Assembly (NCBI GenBank): GCA_021795355.1
Contig: JAJYPL010000014.1
Coordinates: 1-34,154 of the forward strand
Direction of reading: 5' to 3'
DNA length: 34,154 bases
Source of the DNA: a bacterium
Lineage (GTDB): Bacteria; SZUA-79; Acidulodesulfobacterales; Acidulodesulfobacteraceae
Made by a program: the position numbers and the translations under genes. The notes beneath the pieces were generated by a model. It ran no database searches and was not told where the DNA came from. It saw only the letters and a program-made list of their open reading frames with translations. Below, in pieces: positions 8,200 to 18,836 of the stretch (position 1 is its first letter; each line of letters starts with the position of its first letter).

Positions 8200-9297
8200 A
8201 TGGATAGTTTTAAAAAAGAAAGAGCCGTATTGATGTTTGAAAACGGGGATTTTTACGAAGGATTTTACGAAGGGAAGCCTTTAGAATCCGGCGGGGAAGC
8301 CGTCTTTAATACCGCTATGAACGGCTATCAGGAACTGGTTACAGACCCGTCTTATAACGGACAGGTCGTAGTTATGACTTATCCTATGATAGGCAATTAC
8401 GGAATAAACGAGTTTGATTTTGAATCCGATAAAGTATGGATTTCAGGTTTGGTAACAAAAAATTACGTTAATCGCTATTCGCATTACGGCGCGGTTAAAA
8501 GTTTATCCGAATTTATAAATTCATACGGTTATCCCGTTATATCGGGAATAGACACGAGGCATTTGACTATTTCTATAAGAGACGGAGGGCAGTCGAACTT
8601 ATATATAGCTCCGAAAGAAGCGGGCATCGATTATATTAAAAAGAAATTAAGTTCTTTGCCTAAAATGGAGGGTTTAAATTTAGTCTCAAACGTTTCATGT
8701 AAAAAGGCTTACGAAAATAAAACGGACTTTCCCGAATTCAGGGTTACGGTTATCGATTACGGAGTTAAACTTAATACGGTTAGATGTTTAAACGATATAA
8801 AAGCCGACGTTACTGTCGTACCCCACAATTTTTCTAAAAAAGAGATATTAAATACCGAGCCTGACGGAGTTCTTCTGTCGAACGGTCCGGGCGATCCTCA
8901 GACTATGTTTGAAGAGGCTGAAACAATCAAGAGCCTTTTAGGCGAAAAGCCTATTTTTGGAATATGCCTCGGACATCAGCTTTTATCGAGAGCTTTAGGT
9001 TTTAAAACTTATAAGTTGAAATTTGGACATCACGGAATAAATCAGCCCGTTAAAAATTTAAAAAACGGCAAAGTAGAAATTACTTCCCAGAATCATGGTT
9101 TTTGCGTAGATTTTCAAGGTAAATCGGCCGATAAGGATACCGTTTTGACGCATATAAATTTGAACGACAATACCGTAGAAGGCATTAAGAACGAAAAATT
9201 AAAGGCGTTTTCCGTTCAATATCATCCGGAAAGTTCTCCCGGGCCGAGAGATTCTCGGTATCTGTTTTCCGAATTTAAAGCAATATGTTTAAGATAA
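8200..9297 (+). CDS. carA: Carbamoyl-phosphate synthase, small (glutaminase) subunit
   Basis: This 365-residue subunit hydrolyses glutamine and passes ammonia to CarB for carbamoyl-phosphate synthesis. The N-terminal CarA domain (VFNTAMNGYQELVTDPSY) precedes a class I amidotransferase domain. The glutaminase triad is visible as the cysteine near residue 256 in FGICLGHQ and the H and E of QYHPESSPG. There is no Shine-Dalgarno before the ATG; the leader is AT-rich. The radical SAM gene starts inside its last codons. Confidence 0.96.
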   Translation: MDSFKKERAVLMFENGDFYEGFYEGKPLESGGEAVFNTAMNGYQELVTDPSYNGQVVVMTYPMIGNYGINEFDFESDKVWISGLVTKNYVNRYSHYGAVKSLSEFINSYGYPVISGIDTRHLTISIRDGGQSNLYIAPKEAGIDYIKKKLSSLPKMEGLNLVSNVSCKKAYENKTDFPEFRVTVIDYGVKLNTVRCLNDIKADVTVVPHNFSKKEILNTEPDGVLLSNGPGDPQTMFEEAETIKSLLGEKPIFGICLGHQLLSRALGFKTYKLKFGHHGINQPVKNLKNGKVEITSQNHGFCVDFQGKSADKDTVLTHINLNDNTVEGIKNEKLKAFSVQYHPESSPGPRDSRYLFSEFKAICLR

Positions 9298-10268
9298 GAG
9301 ATAGTTTTAATTCGTTTGAGCCTTCGTTTCTTGATATTTCTAACGCAGATTTTATCGCAAAAATCGATGCGCTTTACGATTTAGCCGAAAATTGCAGATT
9401 ATGTCCGAGACGATGCGGAGCGAAAAGGTTAAAAGGCGAAAAAGGTTTGTGCGGCGGAGAAGATAAACTTAAAATAGCCAGCATAAATCTGCATCTTGGG
9501 GAAGAACCGCCGATATCCGGAAAAACCGGCTCCGGAACGGTATTTTTTAGCGGCTGTCCGTTAAAATGCAAATTTTGCCAGAATTATCCTATAAGCAGAT
9601 ACGGAGTAGGAGCATATTGCGATACGGCTGAATTTGCGGAAAAAATGGTTAAATTGCAGGAAAAAGGGGCTAATAATATTAATCTTGTAACGTCTGCCCA
9701 TTATATGCCTTTTGTCGCCGAGTCGATTTTTTTGGCTAAAAAAATAGGGCTTAAGATACCGATAGTTTATAACAGTTCAGGCTATGAAGACGAAAGCCTG
9801 CTGGGTTTGTTGGACAGCATAATAGATATATATCTTCCGGACATTAAATATGCCGACGACGGATATGCTTTAAAATATTCCGGCATATCTAATTACGTAG
9901 AAATAAACAGAAAGGCTTTAAAAATAATGTATGACCAGGTTAAAGAGTTAAGAATAAATAAAAAAAACGGCATTGGCGTGTCGGGACTTCTCGTAAGGCA
10001 TCTTGTTTTGCCTAATGGGATAAGCGGTTACGGCGATTCTTTTAAATTTATAGCCGAAAAGCTTAGTATAGATGTTCCGGTAAGTATTATGAGCCAGTAT
10101 TTTCCGGCTTATAAAGCCAAGTACGACGATACTATATCGATGCCGATTACTAAAGAAGAATATTCGGCCGCGGTCGAATCGTTAATCGGCAATAATTTGA
10201 CGGGTTTTTTTCAAAACGATAAATATTTCGACGAAGATTTAGCCGACATGAGTTATTGCGAGCGTTAG
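9285..10268 (+). CDS. PflX-like radical SAM protein (PFL-activase homologue)
   Basis: This 327-residue radical SAM protein is of the PflX type (uncharacterised Fe-S homologue of pyruvate formate-lyase activating enzyme). The cluster motif is C91-x3-C95-x2-C98 in FSGCPLKCKFCQNYP. A second cysteine set, C37, C40, C44 and C56 (NCRLCPRRCG...GLCGG), is typical of this subgroup and may hold another cluster or a zinc. The target protein is unknown and no glycyl-radical enzyme is in the window. It overlaps the 3' end of carA by 13 nt and lies between carA and carB, so it is co-expressed with pyrimidine genes. The start at 9285 is the only good one before the cysteines. Confidence 0.85.
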   Translation: MFKIRDSFNSFEPSFLDISNADFIAKIDALYDLAENCRLCPRRCGAKRLKGEKGLCGGEDKLKIASINLHLGEEPPISGKTGSGTVFFSGCPLKCKFCQNYPISRYGVGAYCDTAEFAEKMVKLQEKGANNINLVTSAHYMPFVAESIFLAKKIGLKIPIVYNSSGYEDESLLGLLDSIIDIYLPDIKYADDGYALKYSGISNYVEINRKALKIMYDQVKELRINKKNGIGVSGLLVRHLVLPNGISGYGDSFKFIAEKLSIDVPVSIMSQYFPAYKAKYDDTISMPITKEEYSAAVESLIGNNLTGFFQNDKYFDEDLADMSYCER

Positions 10269-10389
10269 CGGACGGAGTCCGGCGAAGCTCGCCAATCCCG
10301 CATTAAAAGTAAACGGGTCTTCGATTAATAATAGATTAAATATAAAAATATATAAATGTTAGCTGTATAAAACTTAAAAAAATAATTAT

Positions 10390-13300
10390 ATGCCTAAAAG
10401 AACTGATATTAAAAGAATTTTGATAATAGGTTCGGGACCTATAGTAATAGGGCAGGCCGCCGAGTTTGACTATTCCGGTACGCAGGGCGCTAAAGCTCTT
10501 ACCGAGGAAGGATACGAAGTAATATTGGTAAATTCAAATCCGGCAACAATAATGACCGATCCCGACAACGCTTATAAAACTTATATAGAGCCGCTCACTA
10601 AGGATTTTGTAGAAAAAATTATAGAGAAAGAAAGACCCGACAGCATATTGCCCACGCTTGGAGGACAGACTGCGCTCAATATAACCCTGGAACTTTTTGA
10701 TGCCGGAGTCATACAAAAATACGGATTAAATATCTTGGGCGCAAATATAGATGCTATTAATAAAGCTGAAGACAGGGAATATTTTAAGAAAAGTATGGAA
10801 AAAATAGGAGTGCCTGTTTTACAGGGCGGTTTTGCCAGGAATATGGACGAAGCGTATGAAGTTCAAAAAACCATAGGATTTCCCGTCATTATAAGGCCTT
10901 CTTTTACTCTAGGCGGAAGCGGCGGCGGAATAGCCTATAACATATATGAATTTGGAGAAATAGCCGCAAACGGTTTGAATTTAAGCCCGATAAGCGAAAT
11001 ACTGATAGAAAAATCCGTAATAGGATTTAAAGAAGTAGAGCTTGAAGTAATGACCGATAAAAATAAGAATACTATTATAATATGCTCTATAGAAAATCTC
11101 GACCCTATGGGAATTCATACCGGAGATTCTATAACTATTGCACCGGTTCAAACTTTGAGCGACGGCGATCTTCAGAAAATCAGGGATTATTCATTGAAGA
11201 TAATGAGTGAAATAGGCGTGGAAACCGGCGGCTCAAATATCCAGTTTGCTTTAGACCCCGATTCGGAAGATGTTTACGTAATAGAAATGAATCCAAGGGT
11301 ATCGAGAAGTTCAAGCCTTGCCTCTAAGGCCACAGGTTTTGCGATAGCAAAAATTGCGGCGAAACTTGCCGTCGGATATACGTTAGACGAAATTACCAAC
11401 GATATAACTAAAAAAACGCTTGCGTGTTTTGAGCCTTCTATAGACTATGTAGTAACTAAAATACCGCGTTTTACCTTTGAAAAATTTCCTCAAACCGACA
11501 GTACCTTGACCACTCATATGAAATCTGTAGGCGAAGTAATGGCTATAGGAAGAACGTTTGCAGAATCCCTGCAAAAAGCGGCAAGGTCTTTAGAAAACGG
11601 GTATTACGGCATAGAATCGCTCTACGGTTTAGATCTTTCTTACGATTTAATAAGCGAAAAACATGATATGGAAACCGTTAAAGAAGAAATTAAATCTTTC
11701 ATAAAAAATAACGATTTTAGAAGGCTTTTTTTAATAGCGGACGCCTTCAGGGCAGGCTTCCATGCTAAAGAAATTAATGAATTTTCTAAAATAGATATGT
11801 GGTTTCTTACTCAGATCGAATCGATTATAGAACATGAAAGAAAGCTGTTTTTTGCCGAAGAACCTTTAAAAGACTTGAACTTGCTTAAAGAATCAAAGGA
11901 GATGGGTTTTTCAAATAGGATTATAGCTAAATTAATTGCAAGAAAACAAGACGGAAATCATATTTTGCCCGAAGAATATTTAAAAAAGGACCCTAAGGCT
12001 ATTTTAACGATTGAAGAAACCGAAAACGCCGTTTACGGAGTGTTAAAAGATGCGGGCATAAAAAGAGTCTTTAAAAAGGTCGATACCTGCGCGGCGGAAT
12101 TTGAAGCCGCTACGCCTTATATGTATTCTTCATTCGATACTTTTAACGAAATAGAACCTGTTAATAACGATAAGGTAGTTATTCTGGGCAGCGGCCCAAA
12201 CAGAATAGGACAGGGCATAGAATTCGACTACTGCTGCGTTCACTGCTCTCTTGCGCTAAAGGAGAAAAAGTTTTCCTCTATAATGCTTAACTGTAATCCC
12301 GAAACGGTTTCTACCGATTACGATACTTCATCGAGGCTTTATTTTGAGCCTTTAACTTTTGAAGATGCCGAAGCGGTATGCAATGCCGAAAACAATCCTC
12401 CGGTTATACTTCAGTTCGGAGGGCAGACGCCTCTTAAATTAGCAAAGAAATTTGATTCGCAAGGCATAAAAATTCTTGGGACGCCTTATAAATATATAGA
12501 TATAGCGGAAGACAGGGAAAAATTTAAAAATATAATAAATAAATTAAATTTATTACAGCCGGAAAGTTCTATGGCATTCAGCGGCGAAGAGATATTCGAC
12601 AAAGCAATATCTATAGGTTTTCCCGTTCTTCTGAGGCCGTCTTACGTTCTCGGCGGAAGAGCTATGGAGGTTATTTACGGAGAGGAAGGACTTTCAGAAT
12701 ATATAAAAAAGATATTTAAACAGGATATTTCTTTCCCGATACTTATAGACAAATTTTTAGAAGACGCTATAGAAATAGACGTTGATGCTTTAAGCGACGG
12801 AGAATCGGTTTATATAGCGGGAATAATGGAACACATAGAAGAAGCGGGAGTTCATTCCGGAGACAGCGCTTGTTCGCTCCCGTCTTTTTCTTTAGATAAT
12901 AAATCTATTGAAAAAATTAAAGATATTACCGAAATCATATGCAGGGAATTTCACGTAATTGGGCTTATCAATATTCAGTTTGCGGTAAAAAACGAAAAGG
13001 TATACATTATAGAGGTAAACCCGAGGGCATCGAGAACTGTTCCGTTTATAGGCAAAGCGACCGGAGTACAGATAGCAAAATTAGCCACCAGAATTATGCT
13101 CGGAGAAAAACTTAAAAGTTTTAATCTGGGCAGGTCTTTCGATATTAATTATTACTGCGTAAAGGAAGCCGTATTTCCTTTTTCTAAATTTTCTAACGTC
13201 GATCCTATGCTTGGCCCCGAAATGAGATCGACGGGAGAAGTTATGGGAATAGATTCAAGTTTCGGAATGGCTTATGCAAAGTCGCAGATAGCCGCAGGTC

Positions 13301-13716
13301 AAAACCTGCCTCTTGCCGGTAACGTTCTTATCAGTGTAAAAGACGAAGACAAAAAATATTTAAAAGAACTGGGCAGATCTTTAACAGAAGCGGGGCTTAA
13401 TATACTTGCGACGAAAGGAACATCCGAATATTTAGACGGAATAGGCATTAAAAACGTAAAAATAAACAAAGTGAAAGAAGGGCGTCCCCATATCATAGAC
13501 GCGCTTAAAAATAAGGAAATATCAATGATAATCAATACGCCGCGGGGACAAAAATCTTTAGAAGATTCTTATGCTATAAGAAGGAGCGCAATAGAGTTTT
13601 CCCTGCCTTATTATACGACTATAAGGGGGGCGGAAGCTGCATGCATGGCTATTAAAGCCCTTAAGGAAAATAACATCGCCGTTAAAGCTTTGCAGGATTA
13701 CTATAAAGGTATATAA
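10390..13716 (+). CDS. carB: Carbamoyl-phosphate synthase, large subunit
   Basis: This 1108-residue subunit makes carbamoyl phosphate from bicarbonate, ammonia and two ATP. The two homologous halves both show the family opening ([20 protein letters not shown] and [19 protein letters not shown]). Both have ATP-grasp motifs ([12 protein letters not shown] and [13 protein letters not shown]), and both metal-site blocks occur ([18 protein letters not shown] and [18 protein letters not shown]). The last ~140 residues form the MGS-like allosteric domain ([12 protein letters not shown]...). It is about 30 residues longer than the E. coli enzyme. A 121-nt gap separates it from the preceding radical SAM gene. 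Confidence 0.97.
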   Translation: MPKRTDIKRILIIGSGPIVIGQAAEFDYSGTQGAKALTEEGYEVILVNSNPATIMTDPDNAYKTYIEPLTKDFVEKIIEKERPDSILPTLGGQTALNITLELFDAGVIQKYGLNILGANIDAINKAEDREYFKKSMEKIGVPVLQGGFARNMDEAYEVQKTIGFPVIIRPSFTLGGSGGGIAYNIYEFGEIAANGLNLSPISEILIEKSVIGFKEVELEVMTDKNKNTIIICSIENLDPMGIHTGDSITIAPVQTLSDGDLQKIRDYSLKIMSEIGVETGGSNIQFALDPDSEDVYVIEMNPRVSRSSSLASKATGFAIAKIAAKLAVGYTLDEITNDITKKTLACFEPSIDYVVTKIPRFTFEKFPQTDSTLTTHMKSVGEVMAIGRTFAESLQKAARSLENGYYGIESLYGLDLSYDLISEKHDMETVKEEIKSFIKNNDFRRLFLIADAFRAGFHAKEINEFSKIDMWFLTQIESIIEHERKLFFAEEPLKDLNLLKESKEMGFSNRIIAKLIARKQDGNHILPEEYLKKDPKAILTIEETENAVYGVLKDAGIKRVFKKVDTCAAEFEAATPYMYSSFDTFNEIEPVNNDKVVILGSGPNRIGQGIEFDYCCVHCSLALKEKKFSSIMLNCNPETVSTDYDTSSRLYFEPLTFEDAEAVCNAENNPPVILQFGGQTPLKLAKKFDSQGIKILGTPYKYIDIAEDREKFKNIINKLNLLQPESSMAFSGEEIFDKAISIGFPVLLRPSYVLGGRAMEVIYGEEGLSEYIKKIFKQDISFPILIDKFLEDAIEIDVDALSDGESVYIAGIMEHIEEAGVHSGDSACSLPSFSLDNKSIEKIKDITEIICREFHVIGLINIQFAVKNEKVYIIEVNPRASRTVPFIGKATGVQIAKLATRIMLGEKLKSFNLGRSFDINYYCVKEAVFPFSKFSNVDPMLGPEMRSTGEVMGIDSSFGMAYAKSQIAAGQNLPLAGNVLISVKDEDKKYLKELGRSLTEAGLNILATKGTSEYLDGIGIKNVKINKVKEGRPHIIDALKNKEISMIINTPRGQKSLEDSYAIRRSAIEFSLPYYTTIRGAEAACMAIKALKENNIAVKALQDYYKGI

Positions 13717-13750
13717 ATAAATATTAAAATTTATCCGGGAGGTGATAATT

Positions 13751-14236
13751 TTGGCAGCCAACGAAAAAGCCTTTTATATAACTAAAGAGGGGCATGAAAA
13801 TTTAGTTAAAGAACTGAAAAGACTCAAATCCGTGGAAAGACCCGCGAATATAAAAGCTATAGAAGAGGCAAGGGCGCACGGAGATCTTTCAGAAAATGCG
13901 GAATATCAATATGCTAAAGACAAACAGGGTTTTATAAACGGCAAGATTATGGAGCTTGAAGATCGGATTGCAAGGGCTCAGGTTATCGACGTATCTAAAA
14001 TATGCGAAGAAAAGATAGTATTCGGCGCTACCGTTACTTTGCTCGACCTAAATACGGACAAGGAAGTAGCGTATAAGATAGTGGGAGATGCCGAGTCCAA
14101 TATTAAAGAAGGCAAGATTTCTATCAGCTCGCCTATCGCTAAAGCTTTAATAGGCAAATGCACCGGCGACGAAGCAAAAATTAACGTTCCTAACGGCGTT
14201 AAAGAGTTTGAAATAATTGACATTAAATACATATAG
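13751..14236 (+). CDS. greA: Transcription elongation factor GreA
   Basis: This 161-residue factor rescues backtracked RNA polymerase by stimulating transcript cleavage. The N-terminal coiled coil carries the acidic tip residues in EEARAHGDLSENAEY, which are required for cleavage. The C-terminal domain ends ISSPIAKALIGKCTGDEAKINVPNG, characteristic of GreA. I start it at TTG 13,751 because a GGGAGGTGA Shine-Dalgarno lies at 13,738-13,745. The earlier GTG at 13,742 would fall within that ribosome site. It follows carB by 34 nt. Confidence 0.95.
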   Translation: MAANEKAFYITKEGHENLVKELKRLKSVERPANIKAIEEARAHGDLSENAEYQYAKDKQGFINGKIMELEDRIARAQVIDVSKICEEKIVFGATVTLLDLNTDKEVAYKIVGDAESNIKEGKISISSPIAKALIGKCTGDEAKINVPNGVKEFEIIDIKYI

Positions 14237-14324
14237 ATGTATAATATTAATAGAATAAGCTTTAAATCGCCGCATTTTAAACATGCCGGCTAAAGCAAAA
14301 AAAAATAAATAAAAGGGAGGATAT

Positions 14325-14555
14325 ATGGCATTAGATAAAGCTGAAGTATCAAAGGTAATAGACGAAATAAGGCCTTCGCTGCAGTATGACGGAGGAGACG
14401 TCGAGTTAGTGACTATACATGACGACGGAACCGTCGATGTAAGACTTAAAGGAGCATGCGCTCACTGTATGGGTTCGATAATGACCCTGAAAGGCGGAAT
14501 TGAACGCCTTCTTAAAGAACGCATTCCTGGAGTTAAAGAAGTTAACGCAGTTTAA
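14325..14555 (+). CDS. NifU C-terminal-domain Fe-S scaffold protein
   Basis: This 76-residue protein is a stand-alone Nfu domain that can assemble and deliver iron-sulfur clusters. The motif C45-AH-C48 in GACAHCMGSIMTL is the cluster ligand pair, and LQYDGGDVELV is the typical beginning. The length equals the isolated domain. A GGGAGG Shine-Dalgarno sits 5 nt upstream. It is the last gene of the rightward block and is followed by a strong terminator. It could serve the clusters of the nearby radical SAM protein, but that is only suggested by proximity. Confidence 0.9.
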   Translation: MALDKAEVSKVIDEIRPSLQYDGGDVELVTIHDDGTVDVRLKGACAHCMGSIMTLKGGIERLLKERIPGVKEVNAV

Positions 14556-14592
14556 ATATATCCGACGGATAATATTAATATAAAGTTTTGTT

Positions 14593-14618
14593 AAAAACCC
14601 GCCATTTGGCGGGTTTTT
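14593..14618. terminator. Bidirectional rho-independent terminator
   Basis: AAAAACCCGCCA (14,593-14,604) pairs perfectly with TGGCGGGTTTTT (14,607-14,618). The A and T runs on either side make it usable in both directions. It lies between the convergent NifU-type gene and alanine racemase and should end both transcripts. Confidence 0.9.
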
Positions 14619-14623
14619 AAATT

Positions 14624-15793
14624 TCAAACGTAAATTTTTTTGTTGGATTTTCCAAGATTAAGGCATATTTCATAAGGAATAGTGTCGGATAGAGAGGCTA
14701 TTTCGTCTATTTTAATTTCGTTTAAACCGTCTTTGCCCGTGATTATAACTTCGTCGCCTGCTTTAACGTTTTTGATTTCCGAAACATCCACTACGGTCAT
14801 ATTCATCGTGACAATACCTATTATAGGCGCAAAACAGCCGTTTATTAAAAACCTTCCTTTGTTAGATAGCAGTCTTGGTATGCCGTTGTCGTAACCCGCG
14901 GAAACTATTCCTATAGTCATATCGCGGCCAGCCCTGAAAGTATTATTGTAGGATACGTAACTGCCTTTTTTGATATTTTTAATTTGTAAAATTTTAGATT
15001 TCAAAGTCATTAACTGTTCAAGTTTAAATTCAGAGCCTGTTTCCGTATGATTTATACGGTTTATATTATTATTTATACCGTATTTAATTTCTTTATTTGG
15101 ATTGAATCCGTAAAGTGAAATTCCCGGTCTGACCGCATTTGAGCAGTCGTCTAACAAACTGCCGTTTAAGATAGAGGAACTGGCGCTGATGTGTATATAT
15201 TGCGGAGTTATTTTATATTTTTCCATAGCCGAAAATATTTTTTTAAAATTATTTATTTGATAATCGGTGTATTCTAAGTCGTTTCCGGAAGATAAATGGC
15301 TGAACAAGCCTTCGACGCGGAAATATTTCTTATTGCCGTTAATAATGCGCGCAGCCTCTTCCGTCTCCGTTTCGCCCAGTCCAAGCCTGCTCATTCCCGA
15401 ATCGAATTTTAAATGCAAATTTAAAGTTTTATTTATTTTGGAAGATTTTATTTTATCTAATAATTCTTTTAGATAATCCAAGCTATATACGCCTATACTT
15501 AGATTCAAAGCGCTTGCCGCCTCTAAATTTTCCAAATTAATTCCTTTCAGCATAAGAAGCTTTGCGTCCGGTATTTTTTTTAAAATATTTTCTGCTTCTT
15601 CAATTCCTATAATTCCAAAAAAATCTATTCCGTTTTCGAAAAGGGTTTCGGCTACGGGTAAAAGCCCGTGTCCGTATGCATCGGATTTAATGACGGCAAT
15701 AATCTTTTTATCCTTTGAAGATATCCGGTTTTTAAGGAAGTTAAGATTATTTATGAGGTTATTAAGATTTATATATAAATAGGTATCTTCCAT
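14624..15793 (-). CDS. alr: Alanine racemase (PLP)
   Basis: This 389-residue enzyme interconverts L- and D-alanine for peptidoglycan. The PLP lysine is K36 in AVIKSDAYGHG and the opposing catalytic tyrosine is Y282 in VSYNNTF. The NAVRPGISLYG block is also intact. The usual GRVCMDQ motif is replaced by GIVTMNM, a variation in the C-terminal domain that keeps Met. There is no Shine-Dalgarno at the ATG. It is a single-gene leftward unit sharing a 152-nt divergent intergenic region with tldD. Confidence 0.93.
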   Translation of the reverse strand: MEDTYLYINLNNLINNLNFLKNRISSKDKKIIAVIKSDAYGHGLLPVAETLFENGIDFFGIIGIEEAENILKKIPDAKLLMLKGINLENLEAASALNLSIGVYSLDYLKELLDKIKSSKINKTLNLHLKFDSGMSRLGLGETETEEAARIINGNKKYFRVEGLFSHLSSGNDLEYTDYQINNFKKIFSAMEKYKITPQYIHISASSSILNGSLLDDCSNAVRPGISLYGFNPNKEIKYGINNNINRINHTETGSEFKLEQLMTLKSKILQIKNIKKGSYVSYNNTFRAGRDMTIGIVSAGYDNGIPRLLSNKGRFLINGCFAPIIGIVTMNMTVVDVSEIKNVKAGDEVIITGKDGLNEIKIDEIASLSDTIPYEICLNLGKSNKKIYV

Positions 15794-15877
15794 AGATTTA
15801 TTTTAAGTAAAATTTTGTCTAAAGTCAATTTTATACGTTTATACGTTATTTAAATGCCGTTTTTTTTACGTTTTTCC

Positions 15878-15906
15878 TTGTCGGGCAAGGTTTTTTCTGT
15901 TATTAT
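15878..15906 (+). promoter_or_regulatory. Likely sigma-70 promoter of tldD
   Basis: TTGTCG (15,878-15,883), a 17-nt spacer and TATTAT (15,901-15,906) lie 40 nt before the tldD start. A small CCTTG/CAAGG hairpin followed by six T residues overlaps the spacer; it would lie upstream of the start site and so is not part of the tldD mRNA. Confidence 0.55.
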
Positions 15907-15945
15907 ATATGTATAAAAATATATTTTAGCAGGGGAAAAAATAAA

Positions 15946-17373
15946 ATGAATTTAGAAGATATTAATTTTAAAGCCGTTATAGACAATGCGCGCATAGGCG
16001 CCGACGACTTCATAGACGTCTTTATAGAAAATAAAGTTTCAACAGTTTTATCCAATGAAAGCAAAAGGCTTGAAAAAGCAATAAAAGGTTTGATTCTGGG
16101 CGCGGGTATAAGGTTAATATCCAATAAAAAAACCTATTACGCATATACGAATAATATCGAAGAATCGAACTTATTGAATATTGCCTCCCGGTTAAAAAAA
16201 GCGGCTTTAAGCGATATAAAAAATAATGAAGGAAACGCAAGGAGTAAAGATTCGGGCAATTTAGTTTTAAATTTTAACGAAAAAAAGCCGAAAGTAGATT
16301 TTAATATAATAAAAGACGTTACCGAGGTTTCTATAGACGAAAAGTTGAATAAAATATCTCCGGTAGTGGATTACTCATGGAATTACGATAAAAAAGTCGT
16401 ACAAGCCAATATTACCTATTCCGATTATAAGCAGGACGTCTTAATAGTTAATTCTGAAGGCGATTTAGTTAAAGACTGCAGGGAAAATTTAGCTTTTTTA
16501 GTCAATATAGTGGTTTCGGACGGTAATAAAACCGAGGTCGGTTATGAATCTGCAGGCGGATTTACCGGTTTTGAATTTTTTGACGCTAACGATCCTCAGT
16601 TTATAGCAAAAAAAGCTTTAGACAGAGCCTTGTCGCAGCTTTCAGCTCCTTTTGCCCCTTCCGGTTCTATGACGGTAGTATTATCCAGCGAAGCCGGCGG
16701 AACCATGATACATGAGGCAATAGGTCACGGTTTGGAAGCGGATATCGCAGGAAACGGTTTAAGCGTATATTCGGACAAAATAGGCGAACAGGTAGCGTCA
16801 AATCTTATAACCGTAATAGACGATTCTTCGTTGGTCGGCAAAAGAGGTTTTTACAGATTTGACGACGAAGGGACTTATTCCAGAAAGAATATTCTAGTTC
16901 AAGACGGAGTTTTAAAAAAATATATGTCGGACAGATTGTCTTACGTTAAATACGGTTGCGAATTAACGGGCAACGGAAGAAGGCAGTCTTACGAACATAT
17001 TCCGATAGTCAGGATGTCTAATACAATGATTGCGCCCGGTAAAACTAATCCTGAAGATATTATAAAGAGCGTAGAGAACGGGCTATTCGTTAAAAAAATG
17101 GGAGGCGGACAGGTTAATACCGTTACCGGAGATTTCGTATTCGACGTTATGGAGGGGTATATTATTAAAAAAGGCATAGTCCAGGAAGCCGTCAGCGGCG
17201 CAACTCTGATAGGCAACGGTCCCGATATACTAAAAAATATAGATATGGTGGGAAACGACTTGGGATTCGGCATAGGAACATGCGGTAAGGACGGTCAGGG
17301 CGCTCCCGTAGCAGATGCTCAACCTACGTTAAGAATTCCGTCTATTATAGTCGGCGGGAAGAATTCAAAATAA
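15946..17373 (+). CDS. tldD: TldD-family metalloprotease
   Basis: This 475-residue protein is TldD, the zinc-bearing half of the TldD/TldE protease that degrades unfolded peptides and matures some peptide natural products and CcdA antitoxin. The HExxxH motif is H256-E257-AIG-H261 in MIHEAIGHGLEAD. A C-terminal cysteine in GTCGKDGQGAPVAD provides the further ligand position. No tldE/pmbA partner is adjacent in this window, so the partner would be elsewhere. An AGGGG Shine-Dalgarno precedes the ATG. The PBP gene follows after 15 nt. Confidence 0.94.
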   Translation: MNLEDINFKAVIDNARIGADDFIDVFIENKVSTVLSNESKRLEKAIKGLILGAGIRLISNKKTYYAYTNNIEESNLLNIASRLKKAALSDIKNNEGNARSKDSGNLVLNFNEKKPKVDFNIIKDVTEVSIDEKLNKISPVVDYSWNYDKKVVQANITYSDYKQDVLIVNSEGDLVKDCRENLAFLVNIVVSDGNKTEVGYESAGGFTGFEFFDANDPQFIAKKALDRALSQLSAPFAPSGSMTVVLSSEAGGTMIHEAIGHGLEADIAGNGLSVYSDKIGEQVASNLITVIDDSSLVGKRGFYRFDDEGTYSRKNILVQDGVLKKYMSDRLSYVKYGCELTGNGRRQSYEHIPIVRMSNTMIAPGKTNPEDIIKSVENGLFVKKMGGGQVNTVTGDFVFDVMEGYIIKKGIVQEAVSGATLIGNGPDILKNIDMVGNDLGFGIGTCGKDGQGAPVADAQPTLRIPSIIVGGKNSK

Positions 17374-17388
17374 ATAAAGCAATAAGGG

Positions 17389-18750
17389 ATGGAAAGAATA
17401 AAAGACTGGAAATCATACCAGAAGACGCTTAATAAAAGAAAAAATAAGAAAAATAGGTTTGTTTATTTTGTTAAGTATATAGTGCTGTTGGCTCTTGTAG
17501 GCGCTTTTTTATACGGTTTCGTTAAGTTCTATTATTACGGCAGGCATTTTTTCTTATCAAAGAATAAACCCGTGCTTGGAACGGGCATAAGACCTATAAA
17601 ATTTATTAAGGCTTCCGCCGTTTTAAAAAAACGGAGATTTAACGGTTTTAGTTCCGGCAACGTAAATTCCCTCAAATCTCTTAAGCGGTATTTTAGGTAT
17701 CATAATCCGGTTTTCAAAACGATTAAAAACGGCCGATACATTCAAAAAATCGGCAATTATACCGTAGTATACACCTTAGATCCGTCCGTTCAGGAAGAAG
17801 CCGAAAAAGTATTTAAGGAATATGCAGTGCCGTACGGAGTGCTTGCGGCCGTGAATCCAGAAACGGGCGCCGTATTGGGTTTTGCTTCTTATGCTTATAA
17901 TAAAAAGAAATCAGCCGAGATTTCGCCGCTCATAGCATACCCCCCCGGTTCAATCGCTAAAATAATTACGGCTACTGCGGCTATCGAATCCAAAGGTTTT
18001 TATCCGGGATTAAATATCTGTTTTAACGGCACGCTTTACGGAACCGATAAAACAAACTGGGAGCAAAATATAGGAACCGGTTCTAACGATATATCTTTTA
18101 AAGAGGCGTTTGCTAAATCATGCGACGTAGCTTTCGGAAAAATTGCCGGATATTATGTAGGGAGAAAACTGTTGTCCCGTTATTTCGATAAATTTAATTT
18201 CAACAAAAAAATACCTTTTATATTAAATTTACAGGAAAGTAAGGCATATATACCGAGAAAATTTTACCAGTTGGAACTTACCGGCGCCGGTTTTGAAAAT
18301 GTTAAGATAACGCCGATTCAGGCGGCAATGATTGCGGGTACGGCGATAAACGGAGGTAGATTAATAGAACCTTATATAATAAAGGAAATCATGTCGGCAG
18401 CGGGCAAAATTATTTATAAACACAAAGGTATTAAAGTCATAGGCTATCCCGTTACCGCAAAAACCGCATATGTGTTAAAGCAGATGATGATAGCAACGGT
18501 AACTCACGGGATAGCGCACTCCGATTTCTATAGCTATAACGGCAGTTATATGCTTCCCGGCGTTGTTACCGGAGGAAAAACCGGAACTATATCCGGAAAT
18601 AATCCTGCCGGTCTATACCAGTGGTTTGCCGGTTTCGGCGAAGCCAATAAAAAGAAGATTGCATTATCGGCTTTAGTAGTGGAAAAACCGGTCTGGAGAA
18701 TAGAAGGCGGAGGCGTTTCCGAAAAAACCCTCTTAGCTTATTTTTTCTGA
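17389..18750 (+). CDS. Membrane-anchored penicillin-binding transpeptidase
   Basis: This 453-residue protein has one N-terminal transmembrane anchor (about residues 25-47) after a very basic cytoplasmic tail, then a periplasmic transpeptidase domain. The active-site triad is S188-IA-K191 in PPGSIAK, S244-C-D246 in the SxN position, and K397-T-G in GGKTGTISG. It is shorter than FtsI or PBP2 and lacks most of the N-terminal pedestal, resembling the small PbpA/PenA-like group. D-D-transpeptidation of peptidoglycan is the expected role. The SxN box reads SCD, which occurs in some class B enzymes. It lies 15 nt after tldD and is probably co-transcribed with it. Confidence 0.85.
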   Translation: MERIKDWKSYQKTLNKRKNKKNRFVYFVKYIVLLALVGAFLYGFVKFYYYGRHFFLSKNKPVLGTGIRPIKFIKASAVLKKRRFNGFSSGNVNSLKSLKRYFRYHNPVFKTIKNGRYIQKIGNYTVVYTLDPSVQEEAEKVFKEYAVPYGVLAAVNPETGAVLGFASYAYNKKKSAEISPLIAYPPGSIAKIITATAAIESKGFYPGLNICFNGTLYGTDKTNWEQNIGTGSNDISFKEAFAKSCDVAFGKIAGYYVGRKLLSRYFDKFNFNKKIPFILNLQESKAYIPRKFYQLELTGAGFENVKITPIQAAMIAGTAINGGRLIEPYIIKEIMSAAGKIIYKHKGIKVIGYPVTAKTAYVLKQMMIATVTHGIAHSDFYSYNGSYMLPGVVTGGKTGTISGNNPAGLYQWFAGFGEANKKKIALSALVVEKPVWRIEGGGVSEKTLLAYFF

Positions 18751-18836
18751 TATAATATTTATGACGATTTTGACTATTGCTCGCAACGACGCATAGTCGG
18801 CAATATATAATAATAAAAATAATAGCGGAGGCAGTC

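Noticed and set aside
15876-15896. CCTTG/CAAGG hairpin plus T run as a terminator
   Set aside because: It lies between the -35 and -10 of the likely tldD promoter and no rightward gene is upstream to terminate; kept only as a note.
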